NCBI GenBank assembly: GCA_945859605.1
Contig: OX243827.1
Coordinates: 26,429,852 to 26,493,851, forward strand
DNA length: 64,000 nucleotides
Origin: Lumbricus rubellus
Taxonomy: Eukaryota; Annelida; Clitellata; Crassiclitellata; Lumbricidae
Reading direction: 5' to 3'
Part shown: positions 23,669 to 35,452 of the stretch, one piece after another
Numbering within the stretch: position 1 is the stretch's first letter
Layout of the letters: each line of letters begins with the position of its first letter
The notes under the pieces: generated by a model
The model's database searches: none
Seen by the model: the letters and a program-made list of their open reading frames with translations, nothing else
What the model was told of the DNA's origin: nothing
Translations under genes and position numbers: made by a program

Positions 23669-26600
23669 CTGAACAAAAAATTAGAAGAAAACAAAATAAA
23701 AATACAACAAATCAATGCACAGAATTAATACGAGTACCTAAAAAATGACATGCTCTCTCTGTTGCTCGCCCGATGGTCTGGACTGGGGCTACCGATGTTG
23801 TGGAGCGTGGTGGCTAGGGTAAGTTCGTTGCCTTGAAGCTGGAAGGTTGCGGCTTCGGATTCAACTCAAGCCGCCGCGTAGGAACCATGAGCAAGCCCTT
23901 CACTTGCAATAGCTCATACACTTCGGTGTGAAACTCCGATACAGTGTCCGCGCTGTAGTTGGGAGCGCCTCCAAGTAGTAATCTGTAATCTTCAAGGGGC
24001 GCTATAACATGTGCTCATACATAAACCACAACTCGTCTATATGCATCCAGGACGCCAGGTCACGTAAAACATTCATATGCGTCTAGGTCATGCGACTCAT
24101 TTTATATAAATGAATATACGAATTTGGGTAAAATGGTCGCCAGCCGTGCGGCATAGTTTACAGTTTACACACACCACCACACTCACCCGGCCTCTTCTTC
24201 ATCACGGTGTTTCTTCGCATCAAGGACATCCGACAGTTGAACGTCACGACGACCTTTCCTGGCCTCAATTCTGCTCCGCAGCTCTTGTTTCTTCTGTTGG
24301 TGCAACTATTCACAACAACGATCAAGAAAAGTCATTAATACACATGAATTCATTTGCAAGCACCAAGGTCACATGACTCCTCTATATCAAGGGTTCTCAA
24401 ACTGTGGTACGCGTACCCCAGGGGTACGCCAGGCGCCGGTAAGGGGTACGCAAAAAAATTTCAGAAATATATATTTGTCCTTGAGTTTATGGACTTTGTG
24501 TCCATTTTTTCTTGCTTAGCAATGATTTTTAACGTCTTCATGTAACAGTGCTCATCGTCATTTATTTATTTCACAACATGTGATTAGACTCACATACTAA
24601 GCTTATGTTATAGTGCATGCAACATGTTTATGTTTAGGCCTGTCCTTATAAATTTGAAACATAATAATGTATAATTGGTTGAAAGAACCAAAGCCAGAAA
24701 TTCTCAGCGCAGGCTATAATTATAGAGCTCAATAAGGATAGCTGAATTGTTCTAAAGATTAATTTCTGATTCAAATTTTGTGATTCCTTTCAGGACGTCA
24801 TATAATTATATATCTGTTTGAAACTAGTTTTCAAGCTGCATATTCTTGCCATCAAAAATAAATATGGGATAAATTTGAGTTTGAAATTGACTAATATAAA
24901 ACCAGGTAATTTTTATTTTAAATCTGTGCTATAGTCAAAACAAGCACGCAGCAATATAACGCTCTAGGTTAGCTCTTTCTTACAGGGATTATGGACCAAT
25001 TTCCCCTTTTCATCATTTTCATGATTAAAGCTTTGCATATTTTCAATTTTGCTCCCTGTATGTATACTATACGATTCTAATAGGCCAAACCATACAATGA
25101 TTAAAAGGACTTTTTAGTTGTCACTGCAATTGAGACTAAGCAATGGCATTTTTATTCTGTTCTGACTTTGCTGGGGGTACGCGACCATTCGATTTTTTTA
25201 CTTGGGGGTACAATAAAAATAAAGTTTGAGAACCCCTGCCTTATATTTAACCATGCCACGTAGCTCATTTATATGCATCCAGGTCACATGACTCATTTAT
25301 ATGCATCCAGGTTACACGACTCGTTTACATGCATCCAGGTCACAGGACTCATTACATGCATCAAAGTCACAGGACTCATTTATATGCATCCAGGTCACAG
25401 GACTCATTAATATGCATCCAGGTCACAGGACTCATTAATATGCATCCAGGTCACACATAATTACAAAACTGGTCCTACAGACGATTTGAGGTCAGCACTC
25501 GCCTCTCTCTTCTCACGGATCTGCTGGTCGATTTGATCGGCCGTGTTCACGGCAGACTTTTTTTTTCGTTGGCAAACCTGCACGACTTCTTCCCAGTTCT
25601 CCTCTTGCGCCTTCTCTCTCATCAACTCCTCCTCCAGTCTCTCCGATCGCTCGTTCAGAATGCCACGCAGTTTACGCCACTGGAACTGAAACACAATTAA
25701 TCCAGAAGTTCTCTGTAAGTCACCTAACTCTAAGCGGCACCCCACCCCCTTTAACCTAACACGTGGGGCGTGGTGGTGTAGTGGTGGCGTCGTTGCCTTG
25801 GAGCCGGAAGGTTCGAGGTTCGATCCACCTCCCCGCGTAAGGACCTTGGACAAGTCATTCACTCGCTATTGCTCAGCGCATCGGCGTTAAACTCTGATGC
25901 AATGTCTGCTCTGCATTCGGGAGCGCCTCTGAATAGAGAGCTTGAAGGGGCGCTATAACAAGTGCGCAGACAAAACTAAGAGTTGACACTTAGGCTAACC
26001 CTAAGTGTTAGCCCTCAAGTTAACCCTGAGAGGGAGTCCCTTAAGACTTAAGTTGACCTCAAGAGGTCATTAATACATAATTATGGATTCAATAAAGTAA
26101 TGTGTAGAATGTTAAGGCAGCAGCCCCTTTAAAAGCAATCTCCAAGCTGGATCCCATTAAGCTATTCCAAAGAGGAACCCCTAAGCTAATCCCAAGTCAT
26201 AGTCCCATGAACACTGATCCATCAGTCAAGACTTGTACCCATGCTCTGAGAATGGGCACCTAGCCAATTAGTCACCATGCCATCCCTCTGGCATGTCATA
26301 CAAACTTGTATAAACATTCAGCAAGACCAAAATCATGCATCACCAGAGTAAGCATTACGCGAAATGTCTTGTATTCATTTCAGAAACTTGCATAGGCTAG
26401 CGCCCCTTCAAGAAAAACCTACTCAGAGGCGCTCCCAGCCCAGCCACAGTAACACAAATCAGATCTGATCAACTTCTAGCGGGCAACCAGAGCATAATAT
26501 CATCCGAGACGGGTAATGTTATCGAAAAATGTTGCAGGAGAATGTAATCTGAGACCACTATTGAAGAATGTTATCGGATAATATTATCGAAGAATGTTAT

Positions 26601-29600
26601 CAGAGAATGTAATCAGAGAATATTATCGAAGAATGTTATCAGAGAATGTCATCGAAGAATGTCATCAGAGAATGTTAACAGAGAATGTTATCGAAAAGAA
26701 TGTTATTGGAGAACGTTATCGAAAAATGTTAGCAGAGAATGTCATCAGAGAATGTCATCAGAGAATGTTATCAGAGAATGTTATCAGAGAATGTTATCAG
26801 AGAATGCCGACGTCGTCTCACTCTTATGTCCTGGATGTGCAGCCGTTCTCCGTCCGTCATTCCCGGCTTCATTTCGAGATCGTCGCGTTCCGGGATCAAC
26901 TCTCTCCGAATCCGGTTGTACTCCTTCCCCAGCGTCTCCACCTAAACGGAAGACACATTCGATGTTTTAATGTATACATTACAAGCACCCGAGCGCAGCA
27001 AGAACACCGATCAAAGTTTAACACCAAATCGTCCTAGCAACTGCGAATGAAGGACTTGCCCCCAAGGTCACTACGTGGCAATTTGAGGTGGATTCGAAAG
27101 CACAAAAGTTAGTTGTAACGCAGTGAAACATTTGGGAGAGAAAGAATGGACAGAAAAGAAAAACAGTAATTAAAATCACTTGAAAAAAGTAGATTAATCT
27201 TTTACCCGTTTCCCCCGAGTATATCTGCTGAAAACGGGCTTAACATTTAAAAATGAACAGGTAAAGGGATAAATAAATTAAATTAAAGTTGATTAGTAAC
27301 AAAGTTTTATTAGATACTAGATGTTCTAAATGGCAACCCTACTTAAACCGATTTTGGTCTTTTGTGATTCCGTCTTTCCAATCCCACGAGATTGTACAAT
27401 GTACATATTTATATAATCGATGCAAATTCCGACGACCTCCTTCATAAGTCCCACCTGTTCCTTTTCCTGCTCTAGTTCCACTTCGTTGCGCTGGATCTCC
27501 GCTTCGATGTCCTGGTTCTCCTTCTCGATGACCGGCAAACGACGTCTCAACGTCGTCAACTTGTTCTGCAGATGAGGGAAGTTCACGCCAGCGTCCTTCT
27601 GATTCGAAAGCACACGCACTCTCGACTGCAACTCAGATTCCAACGCCTCCAGCTTGGCAGCTGAAATTACCATCATTATTATTACTTATAATGATTAGTT
27701 ATTATACATTAATATCGGTAGTCATTAATAATTAATAGTACATGTGAATAGTTATTAAAGTTAGCAATCATTCATTAATTTCTTATTAATAGTAATTATC
27801 ATTATTAATCATTTATTAGATGTAACACGTTTTTAAAAAAAATGGAAGCTGAAATCATTAATTAATATTTATCGCAATGATAAATTACTACGATTAGCTG
27901 TTATTAATAGTTATAAATAGAAATTATTAATAGTAATTATCATTGTTACGACTAACAATTTATTAAACAAAACCCTTTTTTTACAATAAACTGCAGGAAC
28001 AAATTGCTTTGTTCTGGAGTTAGTTAGCGGTCCTCACAACAGAACAAAGTCTGTGTGAATGTTATTATAGCGGTGTTTTACTTTACAGTGTTGTATCTGC
28101 TTACATACTGAGAGGCGTGGGAAAAGGTGTGTGGTCTCAAATGGGTTTCTGGTTAAAACTGGTTATCATTACCATTCTGATCATTATTACAAGTTATAAT
28201 AAATAGAATAGCTGAGCTTAGTGCACATGAGAGTAAGTCTCTCAACAGGGATGTTTCTAAATCCTAAAATTTATAAATATGCACTAGGACAAGGACATGG
28301 GTTTTACTAAACGGTGACAATATTATGAAACATCATTTTATCTATATTTATTTATTTCTCACATTTGCAATGGCACCCCTTCAAGCTATCTACTCAGAAG
28401 TGCTCCCGCTATCTACTCAGAAGTGCTCCCGACTACAGTGTGGACACTGCATTGGAGTTTCATGCAAAAGTGCATGAGCAATTGCAAGTGAAGGACTTTC
28501 CCAAGGTCACTACATCACGGCTTGAGGTGAATGCAAACCTGGAACCCTCCAGCTCCATGGCACCGAACCCACCACCATGCCTAGTCATGAGCACACGCCG
28601 CACGGTAGTAGCGGGTGGGTTTAGATTGGAGGTAGAATAGATCCGAACACCAACCCTGTTCGGCATCATCGTCTGTGAGACGAACCAGCTCTGCGCTGAG
28701 GTCCTTCAGATGATCCTCCATCGTCAGCGCGTAGCGTTCGCATTTCTCTGATTCAATCTGGATCAACTCCATGTCGTTTTGCAACTTACTCAGCTCATCC
28801 TTCACCACAGACAACAAACCCTTTATGGTAAACGGGCATTACAACAATATTGATAATAATAATGATAATAAAAATAACAAGAGCAACAATATAATAATAA
28901 TCTGCTTTAATAGTTAATTTTGAAGTCCCTAAGGGACTCCAACCTTTTTGACACCGCGTGCCACCAAAGAACTTTTCTTCAAGCCAAATCCACATCGGTG
29001 AACTCAAAAGAAACAACTATGATCTAACGTAAAATGTTCTCTGTACTAACATTTACTGTGGAATAATCATGCATACCGAGTCGAACATCGGGAATGTAGT
29101 GAACAGCGAACCGGCACCCATGGGCGCACGCATAAATTATTGCAGGAGAGGGCAAAACTCGATGGTCATGGTAAAAGCTTTTTGTAGCAAGAGGTTTAAA
29201 ATACAAAGCAGAAAATTACAAACATGCATTGGTATTTTTCTTAATATGAATTTCTCAGTCTCACTTTTAAAAATTATGAATATAGTTTCTTTAGAGCAAC
29301 GAAATTTGCTAGCAACCAAGAAGTAGCCGTTAGAAAACTAGGTTTCAACTTTCTGGGGGGGCAGTGCCCCTCTTTCCCCTATGAGTGGGCGCCCATGCCT
29401 GCATCCAACCGCTTTTCGTCCCAGCGTGTCAACCACGACCCTATACTCCCTACCCGAGCACTCCAACCACTCCACTACCATGCCTCACAAAAGCACTGCA
29501 GCCATGGATTTTTATCCCAAGTTTGGTATCCGACCTCTCCAACATTCTATCGTTTCTTTCAGTCAACCTGAGGCAGCGACCAGCACGGAGCTCCTCGGAG

Positions 29601-32600
29601 AACAGGAGCTATATAAATTGAGACGACGGCTGCAGGGCAGGCTCACTCACCGGCTGCGACATCAGTTCATCGAGGATTCGACGATTCTCATCGCGCTCTT
29701 TCGCCAGCGACTCAATCTTCAAATCGATACCCGTCTCTGCAACAACAATGTAACAATCGCTCAAATTTATTTATTATTTTTTTTTCTCTCATTTGCTGGA
29801 GCGCCCCTTAAAGCTTGCTACTCAGGGTTAGCTTCTGACAACATCGGAGTTTCATGCCGAAGCGAATGAGCAAATGCAAGTGAAGGACTTGCTCAAGGTC
29901 CATACGTGGCGAATTGAAGTGGATTCGAACCTGAAACCCTCCGGCTTCAAAGCACCGAACATCACCACTACACCACAGCGCCTCATTAAATCGAATCAAA
30001 TCGTATCAGTGCAAACAACATACAAGATTCAGACCGTTTTTTTGCGTACAAACATTTTGTCCAGATCCCTCCCTCACCGCACACAAATCGCCAAAGTCCG
30101 GTGACCTCCTCTCCCCCCTCCCTGCGTACAAAATATATGGGCAGACTCTAAGGGCGTAGCAGAGTGACTGCACGTTAACTACACTAACCAAGTCTATTCT
30201 CAAGGCCAACGAGCGCATCACCGAATTCGTCCGCTCCAGCTATGTACAAGCCATACGTCTCGTTTGTGTAATCCCACAGCACCTGAAAAAGCACGAAATC
30301 AATTGGATCAATAACCAAATAAATTATTAAATTGAATTAATTAATTAAGTAACTTTTCTCGACTATCATTTATTCAGAGCGTAAGACTTGCCTCTTGTTG
30401 CAAATTGCTTATCTAACGAATTGTCTTCGGAGCGCCATCAGTTAATGCATTGTGCATTAGACAATGGCACAATGGAAGATACTGATCAGAATTACAATAG
30501 AAATGATTGACTACAATTAAAATAGAAGTCTGATCACAATTACAATTTAGAAAGGACTACAACTACAACAGAAGGATGATTACAATTGCATAGTTAGACA
30601 AAGTCACATGATCTGAACAGCAGACTACACGCGGTCACAGTTTTATATCTAACGTTCATCATAGATTTGATCCCCAAAAAGAAAATCCAACATCTTGACA
30701 ACATCAAAGAGCGGCACCATCACCACCACCACACCCTCACCACCATCATTATCCTTTTATTATAGATATTATCACCACAAAATTATAACGATCATTTATG
30801 TCCCATTCTCCATTTGCAAGTGGAGTAATAAACAAAAATACCTACGTACTTAAACTACTATTATCAATTACTAAGATACATGTATACACCAACAATTTAT
30901 CGACAAAATGAAATTCAACGAGAAACTGTTCGGTTACCTTTCGCTGGTCGACAATTCCACCGTCATCTTCTGAAGCAGGCAGAAGCACCTGCTGAAACTC
31001 ACCCGAAATGCTCGCCTGCAACCGAATAAAATGGAAGACGTAAAAAAGCAGAAAAAGCATGCAAGTGCAGAAAATCTCCCACTTTACGGAGAACTTAAAG
31101 TCTGCACCAAACATTTCAAACGTGTCAACTTGTATATATCGTGATAATGGCTACAAGAAGTCATAGCCAAGAAGTTATTTGAATCATATAGAAAGTTCTA
31201 TGTACAGGAATCATTGGCAAAACAACACACCTCACATGTGGCTAGCACCCGGTTTGCAATGCAGAGGAAAATTTCTATCCAATGACAAACTGCACAAGTT
31301 TAAGGCTAAACGTATCAGTCTATTCACAAGTTAATTAACCTAAAATTGTACAGATGAAAAGAAGCTTAGTTGTACGCAAGAGCAAGGGTTTCGGCATAAT
31401 GCACGAGGTGCAACAGGGAAAACCTAAGGGGGTTGAAAAGACAAGTTTGCATGCGTAATGCATGGATGGGCAAAGCTCTAGATATGGAGTAGCAATCCCG
31501 CTGATCAGAGATGGGCAACTAAACAATTATCATTTCACAGCTAATCAATTTGCAACCGAATAAAATGGAAGACGTAAAACAGCTAATCAATTTGAATCTA
31601 ATCGACTAGATTAAAATCGATTAGCAAAACAATAATTGATCATCTAAAAGACTAAAAGAATTGCCAACTACTCCAATCCTAATCGATTTGCTAATTTCAA
31701 TCAACTAGAAATCTAATTAATTGATTAGGCAATTGACAAGACAAGCAGCCTACTCCAATCTTAATTGATTAGCAATGCAACCGGTCGTTTCCAACTGCAT
31801 TGAACAACCTAATGGAAAAGGGTTCCTGTCTATCCCCCCCCAACGTACCTGGATGTTGACTCGGAACCAAGTGAGGACGTTGAGGACGGTTGGCCAGGTG
31901 TATGGCACTCCAATGGTCTGGAAGTGACTCTTCGGCAGCGGAAACGGATATCCGTAGAGTTCGAGCAATGCTGGAATCTCCTCCTCCATCTTCGGACCGA
32001 GCTTGAAACCGGTCTTCAGAAAGCCGACGAGAAACTGGAAAAACAGACGGAGCAAAAAAATTAAAACGAAAACAGGTTTTTAACGAAGGTATCGAGAACT
32101 AGTGTTTAGCAAAGTAACAAGTTCTTTAAGAGAACGAGCTTTTAACAAAGGTAACAAGTTCTTTAAGAGGCTGAAGGTAAAAGGTTTGTCAATTAAAAGA
32201 AAAGTGACCCTTTTATATAATATAAGTGGACCACTTTTTGCAAGGCAATTGCAACCCACTCGTCTACAAAAGACAACGCACGCTCATGAAGGTAAACGTA
32301 ATACCGGTTACAAAAGTAAGCGCAACACTTGTTACAAAGGTAAAATTATGTAACAAGTTCTGTGTAAAGGCAAGAGCAAATAATAAATTAGCATAAATTA
32401 ATCAACAGTAACCAGAAATAAGATGCTACCAAAGTATTCGGTTCACGTAAATGAAACCAACCTTATAGAATATACCATAGCACCTATGTCAAAATCGCCA
32501 ACGGAAATTTAACAATGGTCACATCAAGTTAAATCGCAAATTCTAAAATCAGAATCTGCAAGAGATGAGCTCTTTAACTGTAATAGGTGGAGAATTCAGA

Positions 32601-35452
32601 AGTTGAAACGAAGCGCACCTCAAATATCTTTCGGAAGTCACTGGAGCTCGGTTGATTCAGCTGCTTCAACGTCAACGGATGTGGGTAGTTGTTGGCAATC
32701 AAGAACTACAATCACAAAGAAAATACAATTTCAGGAAAGTCTGTGATAAAAACGAAAATACAATAAGAAGAAAGAATAATGCCCAAGAACAACAGTCAAG
32801 AACTACAATCACAAAGAACAACAACCATGAACTGCAATCAAAAGAAAATACAATCAAAAAGAACAACAATCACAAAGAACAATCACGAAGAACAAACATG
32901 CCCAAGAACAACAACCAAGAACTGCAATTACAACTTAGAACAACAACCAAGAACTGCAATCAAAAGAAAATACAATCAGAAAGAACAACAATCACATGGA
33001 ACAATGCCCAAGAACAACAGCCAAGAACTACAGAATTTTACAAAGAACAACAGACCAGGAACTGCAATCAAAAGAAAATACAATCAGAAAGAACAACAAT
33101 CACATGGAACAATGCCCAAGAACAACAGTTAAAAAGAAAAAACAATCAGAAAGAACAACAATAGCTAAAAACTACAATTACAAAGAACAACAACCATGAA
33201 CTTCAATCCAAAAAAATACAATCACAAAGAACAACGTCCAAGAGCAAAAAATAGTAACAAGCTCCATGCTTTTTCCGGGTTTCCTGTTGCCTAGTGATGG
33301 TCCGATTCCACTATACTCAAGTTTTATTTTTATTCTGGTGCAATAAATAAAGAAACCACGATTCTTACATCAAGTAATTCGCGTACGCTCTGTTCCTTGA
33401 ACGCTTTCGTCGCAGGCCGTGGGTCTTTTGCGAAGTCAGCTGCGCTATAACCTCTGCCGCTCATTCGCCTTTCAAAACAGAAAAAGACGGTCTAAATTAA
33501 TTTAATTAACCAGCACAAAGAATTGATTCACAAGCAAGTTGAAGCAACTCATAATTCACACCTGGTGCCGTCAGTTCTTAAAGCTCTGGCGACAGTCACG
33601 ATGTATCCTCTCCAGTGTTTCCTCTCTCTTGTCGCCTCTCTTAGCGCCTCCAAGCTTATTTCATCCATCCATTTCTTCCTTGGTCTTCCTCATCTTCTTC
33701 TTTCCTCTCCGCATGCCATCATCAATTCTTTTTCCAAACCGTTTGATATAATTAATATGAAAAAAATACACAAATAAGAGACATTGAAAAAATTGCATCA
33801 TGCAGTCAATGTCGTAAACAACCGATTGTGGTACAGATTCAAAATTCCTGATGTAGCATTAATTCTTTTTATTCATTTTGGAGATTTACACGGTGCCCTT
33901 TCAAGGTTACCACTCAGGAGTGCTCCCCGCCCAATCTCGCCTGAAAGCACAGTTTAAAGGCTGTGATAAAACGCATCTGAGCAAACGTTAGACACACAAG
34001 AGTACATATAGACTATTAGACAGTGGAAGCCCATTCCATACCATGGGGCCAATAACAGAGAAAGCCCGGTGCCGTCAAAGAGTAGTTCATGCTTGGGGAA
34101 TGAGAACGTATCTGTGCAACTAAAGTAGAGACACGGTGCTCTTGCAAATATACAGGAGCAGAATCTAAAAGACACTTCCACGCCAATGCAGAGACCCGGG
34201 ATGTAATTCGGGGCAAGATAGAGAGCCAATGCAGGACATCCCGCATATAATCGGTGACGTGACCAAATTTAATTATTCAGGTGGTGCCAGACCATAGCCT
34301 TGACATGGGAGGAGGGCAAAACTAATCATCTTCATTGTGACACAACATTGTGAAAGAGAAAAAATGCACCTTAAAACTCACTACTTCTCTGCAATTTGTT
34401 TTCAAAATATCTGGATATCAAACTACGCTAAACGCATCTCTTAGCATCGCAAATTGTCAGCTTATTGCAGCATTATTATTTTTAATCAATCCAACTTCTA
34501 GAATGGCCAGAATCCTTCCCTTTATAGATCCAGCTTCTTTTTAGGCAAGAATTTGTATGATCAATCCCGCTTCTAGTTAAGCAGCAGTTAATCTTCATTA
34601 AAACATGAACAATGAATGTTGCCTTACATCTGCTTTGCTGCTGCTCCACCCAACGGTGTCATCAGCCTCTTACTGGCGGACGATGACGTCGACGCAGCTG
34701 AGAAAACACAAAACAAAATAATCATCGAAACACTTCACCAACTAAGCTGGGCATAATTATAGCAAGCGGGTCTCTATGTTAATGAATGACCGCACTAACC
34801 CTATCTCTAACTCTAACGGACCCTCATGATGCCTCACCTGATCCTAACCGACCCTCAGGATGCCTGACCTGACCCTAACCGACCCTCACGACCCCTAAAC
34901 CTGAATCTAACCAGCACCTCAGTCCCGCTTACTATAACTAAGCCCTAAGCTGAGCACTTATAAAATATTAGACAAGATAGCCAAACCTACATGTAGAACA
35001 GGGCACCTTTCATTGTAATGTAGACTCAGCATAATGCAAATTATAACAGAAGCAGTCATCACAATTTAACCTCATTATGTGACCTCCTAAATTTATAGGT
35101 GACCTTTTCATAAATTGACATGGTGTAAAATAAAATCTCATTATTACAGCAGCCTCGTAGTTAAGCAACCTAATTGTGCGACACTGAAGCATTAGGCCTA
35201 ACTTAATGCCACCCCATTACCTGTGACATTTCATACCACGACCTTCTCGAAATGCAGTTCACTTCAAAGACAGTGATAAAAACGCATTTTTAAAAGAGCG
35301 TTCAGGCAAAGAAAACCATTTTACAAGATATTACCTCATTTCTACGGTTACCCCAATTCACGAAAAGTTGCCTCATTCTATAAAATGTTACTATTTAAAG
35401 TTCTCTCACCTCCTGCACCGCCAATGGACGTGCCGTGGACTGATTTCTTCAT
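23566..35452 (-). CDS. NDC80 / HEC1 kinetochore protein, complete gene of 14 coding exons
   Basis: NDC80 is the core subunit of the outer-kinetochore NDC80 complex that binds spindle microtubules, with NUF2, SPC24 and SPC25. Fourteen minus-strand exons (35452-35410, 34697-34628, 33468-33369, 32705-32619, 32034-31849, 31015-30938, 30282-30189, 29736-29651, 28820-28655, 27660-27455, 26941-26822, 25685-25479, 24293-24187, 23668-23566) join in phase to 1653 nt, 550 residues plus TAG. A basic Ser/Thr-rich tail (residues 1-50) contains DPRP. The calponin-homology region (about 55-190) carries the family signature YGYPFPLPKSHFQTIGVPYT with WP following. The rest is coiled coil. Human NDC80 is 642 residues, so this one is shorter, mainly in the C-terminal half. 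Introns hold SINEs, a hAT MITE and minisatellites. The identity rests on the CH region; the exon 9, 10 and 13-14 borders are the least certain. Confidence 0.9.
23803..24016 (+). mobile_element. tRNA-derived SINE in NDC80 intron 13
   Basis: Near full length: tRNA-like head with GTTCGTTGCCTTGAAGC, body CCCTTCACTTGCAATAGCTC, and tail GGGAGCGCCTCC, CTTCAAGGGGCGCTATAAC. Confidence 0.8.
24030..24115. repeat. copies of the ~30-bp ATATGCATCCAGGTCA minisatellite
   Basis: Isolated units of the same repeat as 25246-25459. Confidence 0.6.
24187..24293 (-). CDS. NDC80 exon 13
   Basis: Coiled coil (KKQELRSRIEARKGRRDVQL and onward), ends GG/GTGAGT in phase 2. Confidence 0.8.
24388..25238. mobile_element. 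hAT-type nonautonomous element in NDC80 intron 12
   Basis: Ends CAAGGGTTCTCAAACTGTGG and AAGTTTGAGAACCCCTG are inverted and resemble hAT (Charlie-like) termini. Flanks CTCTATAT and CCTTATAT match at 6 of 8 bases. It split the surrounding minisatellite. No intact transposase. Confidence 0.78.
25246..25459. repeat. ~30-bp minisatellite
   Basis: About seven units with ACTCATTTATATGCATCCAGGT; ends close to the exon 12 donor. Confidence 0.8.
25479..25685 (-). CDS. NDC80 exon 12
   Basis: 69 codons (WRKLRGILNERSERLEEELM and onward), aligning with the second coiled-coil half of NDC80. Phase 0 at both ends; TTTCAG acceptor and TCT/GTAGGA donor. Confidence 0.83.
25764..25968 (+). mobile_element. full-length tRNA-derived SINE in NDC80 intron 11
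   Basis: The head GCGTGGTGGTGTAGTGGTGG resembles a pol III A box and GGTTCGATCC is the B box. The tail has GGGAGCGCCTCTGAATAG and CTTGAAGGGGCGCTATAAC, shared with the L2-like LINE at 6598-7345. Confidence 0.88.
26397..26445 (-). mobile_element. SINE tail fragment
   Basis: Minus-oriented GCGCCCCTTCAAG and TACTCAGAGGCGCTCCC tail piece. Confidence 0.65.
26500..26812. repeat. 12-13-bp minisatellite (GAGAATGTTATC)
   Basis: More than 20 imperfect units of AGAGAATGTTATC/AGAGAATGTCATC. The array ends within about 10 bases of the exon 11 donor of NDC80. Confidence 0.88.
26822..26941 (-). CDS. NDC80 exon 11
   Basis: Encodes VETLGKEYNRIRRELIPERD and a short hinge-like segment. The donor AGA/GTGAGA lies directly beside the GAGAATGTTATC minisatellite. 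Confidence 0.8.
27020..27112 (-). mobile_element. SINE fragment
   Basis: Contains GAATGAAGGACTTGCCC, AAGGTCACTACGTGGC and GAGGTGGATTCGAA, the minus-strand body and B-box part of the tRNA-derived SINE. Confidence 0.65.
27455..27660 (-). CDS. NDC80 exon 10
   Basis: 69 codons of heptad-rich coiled coil (KLEALESELQSRVRVLSNQK and onward). TTTCAG acceptor, phase 1; donor CAG/GTGGGA preferred over an alternative GTCGTC 21 bases further on, which keeps the same phase. Confidence 0.8.
28371..28588 (-). mobile_element. tRNA-derived SINE in NDC80 intron 9
   Basis: Minus-oriented copy with a doubled tail piece (CTACTCAGAAGTGCTCCCG occurs twice in tandem). Confidence 0.78.
28655..28820 (-). CDS. NDC80 exon 9
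   Basis: Coiled coil (VVKDELSKLQNDMELIQIE and onward). The acceptor AAAG has a weak pyrimidine tract and the donor is G/GTTGGT, so the borders are less certain, but the phases (0 in, 1 out) fit both neighbours. Confidence 0.75.
29651..29736 (-). CDS. NDC80 exon 8
   Basis: Coiled coil (LKIESLAKERDENRRILDEL). Enters in phase 1, ends in phase 0 at GTGAGT. Confidence 0.82.
29797..29984 (-). mobile_element. tRNA-derived SINE in NDC80 intron 7
   Basis: Minus-oriented copy: GCGCCCCTTAAAGC tail at left, GTGGATTCGAACC B box near 29916-29930. Confidence 0.78.
30189..30282 (-). CDS. NDC80 exon 7
   Basis: Encodes VLWDYTNETYGLYIAGADEF, aligning with the Y-x-SGAD-F segment of NDC80 proteins at the start of the coiled coil. 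Ends in phase 1 at GTTAGT. Confidence 0.85.
30938..31015 (-). CDS. NDC80 exon 6
   Basis: Acidic loop (ASEDDGGIVDQRK) after the CH domain; phase 0 at both ends, GTAACC donor. Confidence 0.82.
31849..32034 (-). CDS. NDC80 exon 5
   Basis: The most diagnostic exon: 62 codons with EEEIPALLELYGYPFPL, KSHFQTIGVPYTWP and VLTWFRVNIQ, the core of the CH domain. TTCCAG acceptor and CAG/GTACGT donor. Confidence 0.93.
32619..32705 (-). CDS. NDC80 exon 4
   Basis: Encodes FLIANNYPHPLTLKQL through SSDFRKIFE, the second part of the CH domain. Phase 0 at both ends. Confidence 0.88.
32700..33240. repeat. AAGAACAACAATCACA-type minisatellite in NDC80 intron 3
   Basis: Purine/AC-rich imperfect repeats (AAGAACAACA, AACTGCAATCAAAAG). 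The Lys/Asn/Gln-rich open frames here are repeat translations. Confidence 0.8.
33369..33468 (-). CDS. NDC80 exon 3
   Basis: Encodes the conserved KDPRP motif and the start of the CH region (TKAFKEQSVRELLD). Ends in phase 0 at GTAAGA. Confidence 0.88.
33885..34260 (-). mobile_element. L2/CR1-like LINE 3' fragment in NDC80 intron 2
   Basis: A minus-strand frame with MRDVLHW, SRVSALAWKCLLD, PVYLQEHRV and a tail at 33892-33935 (CAAGGTTACCACTCAGGAGTG). Same family as 6598-7345, more decayed. Confidence 0.75.
34628..34697 (-). CDS. NDC80 exon 2
   Basis: Ser/Ala-rich tail segment (AASTSSSASKRLMTPLGG). Enters in phase 1, leaves in phase 2 at GTAAGG. Basic and Ser/Thr residues fit the Aurora-B-regulated N-terminal tail of NDC80 proteins. 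Confidence 0.8.
34749..34945. mobile_element. small inverted-repeat element in NDC80 intron 1
   Basis: Ends GGGCATAATTATAGCAAGCGGG-like and inverted. TAAGCT flanks both sides (34743-34748, 34946-34951). The interior has CTAACCGACCCTCA phrases shared with 5714-5932. Confidence 0.7.
35410..35452 (-). CDS. NDC80 exon 1 (start)
   Basis: Encodes MKKSVHGTSIGGAG and ends in phase 1 before GTGAGA. A TTTTTTCAG directly precedes CC-ATG, so a noncoding 5' exon probably lies upstream. Confidence 0.8.

Noticed and set aside
25246..25459. CRISPR-like regular repeats
   Set aside because: Units are contiguous without unique spacers, and the context is a eukaryotic intron.
32652..33199. Asn/Gln/Lys-rich open frames that might look like a low-complexity protein
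   Set aside because: Opposite in strand to NDC80, inside its intron, and made of a minisatellite.
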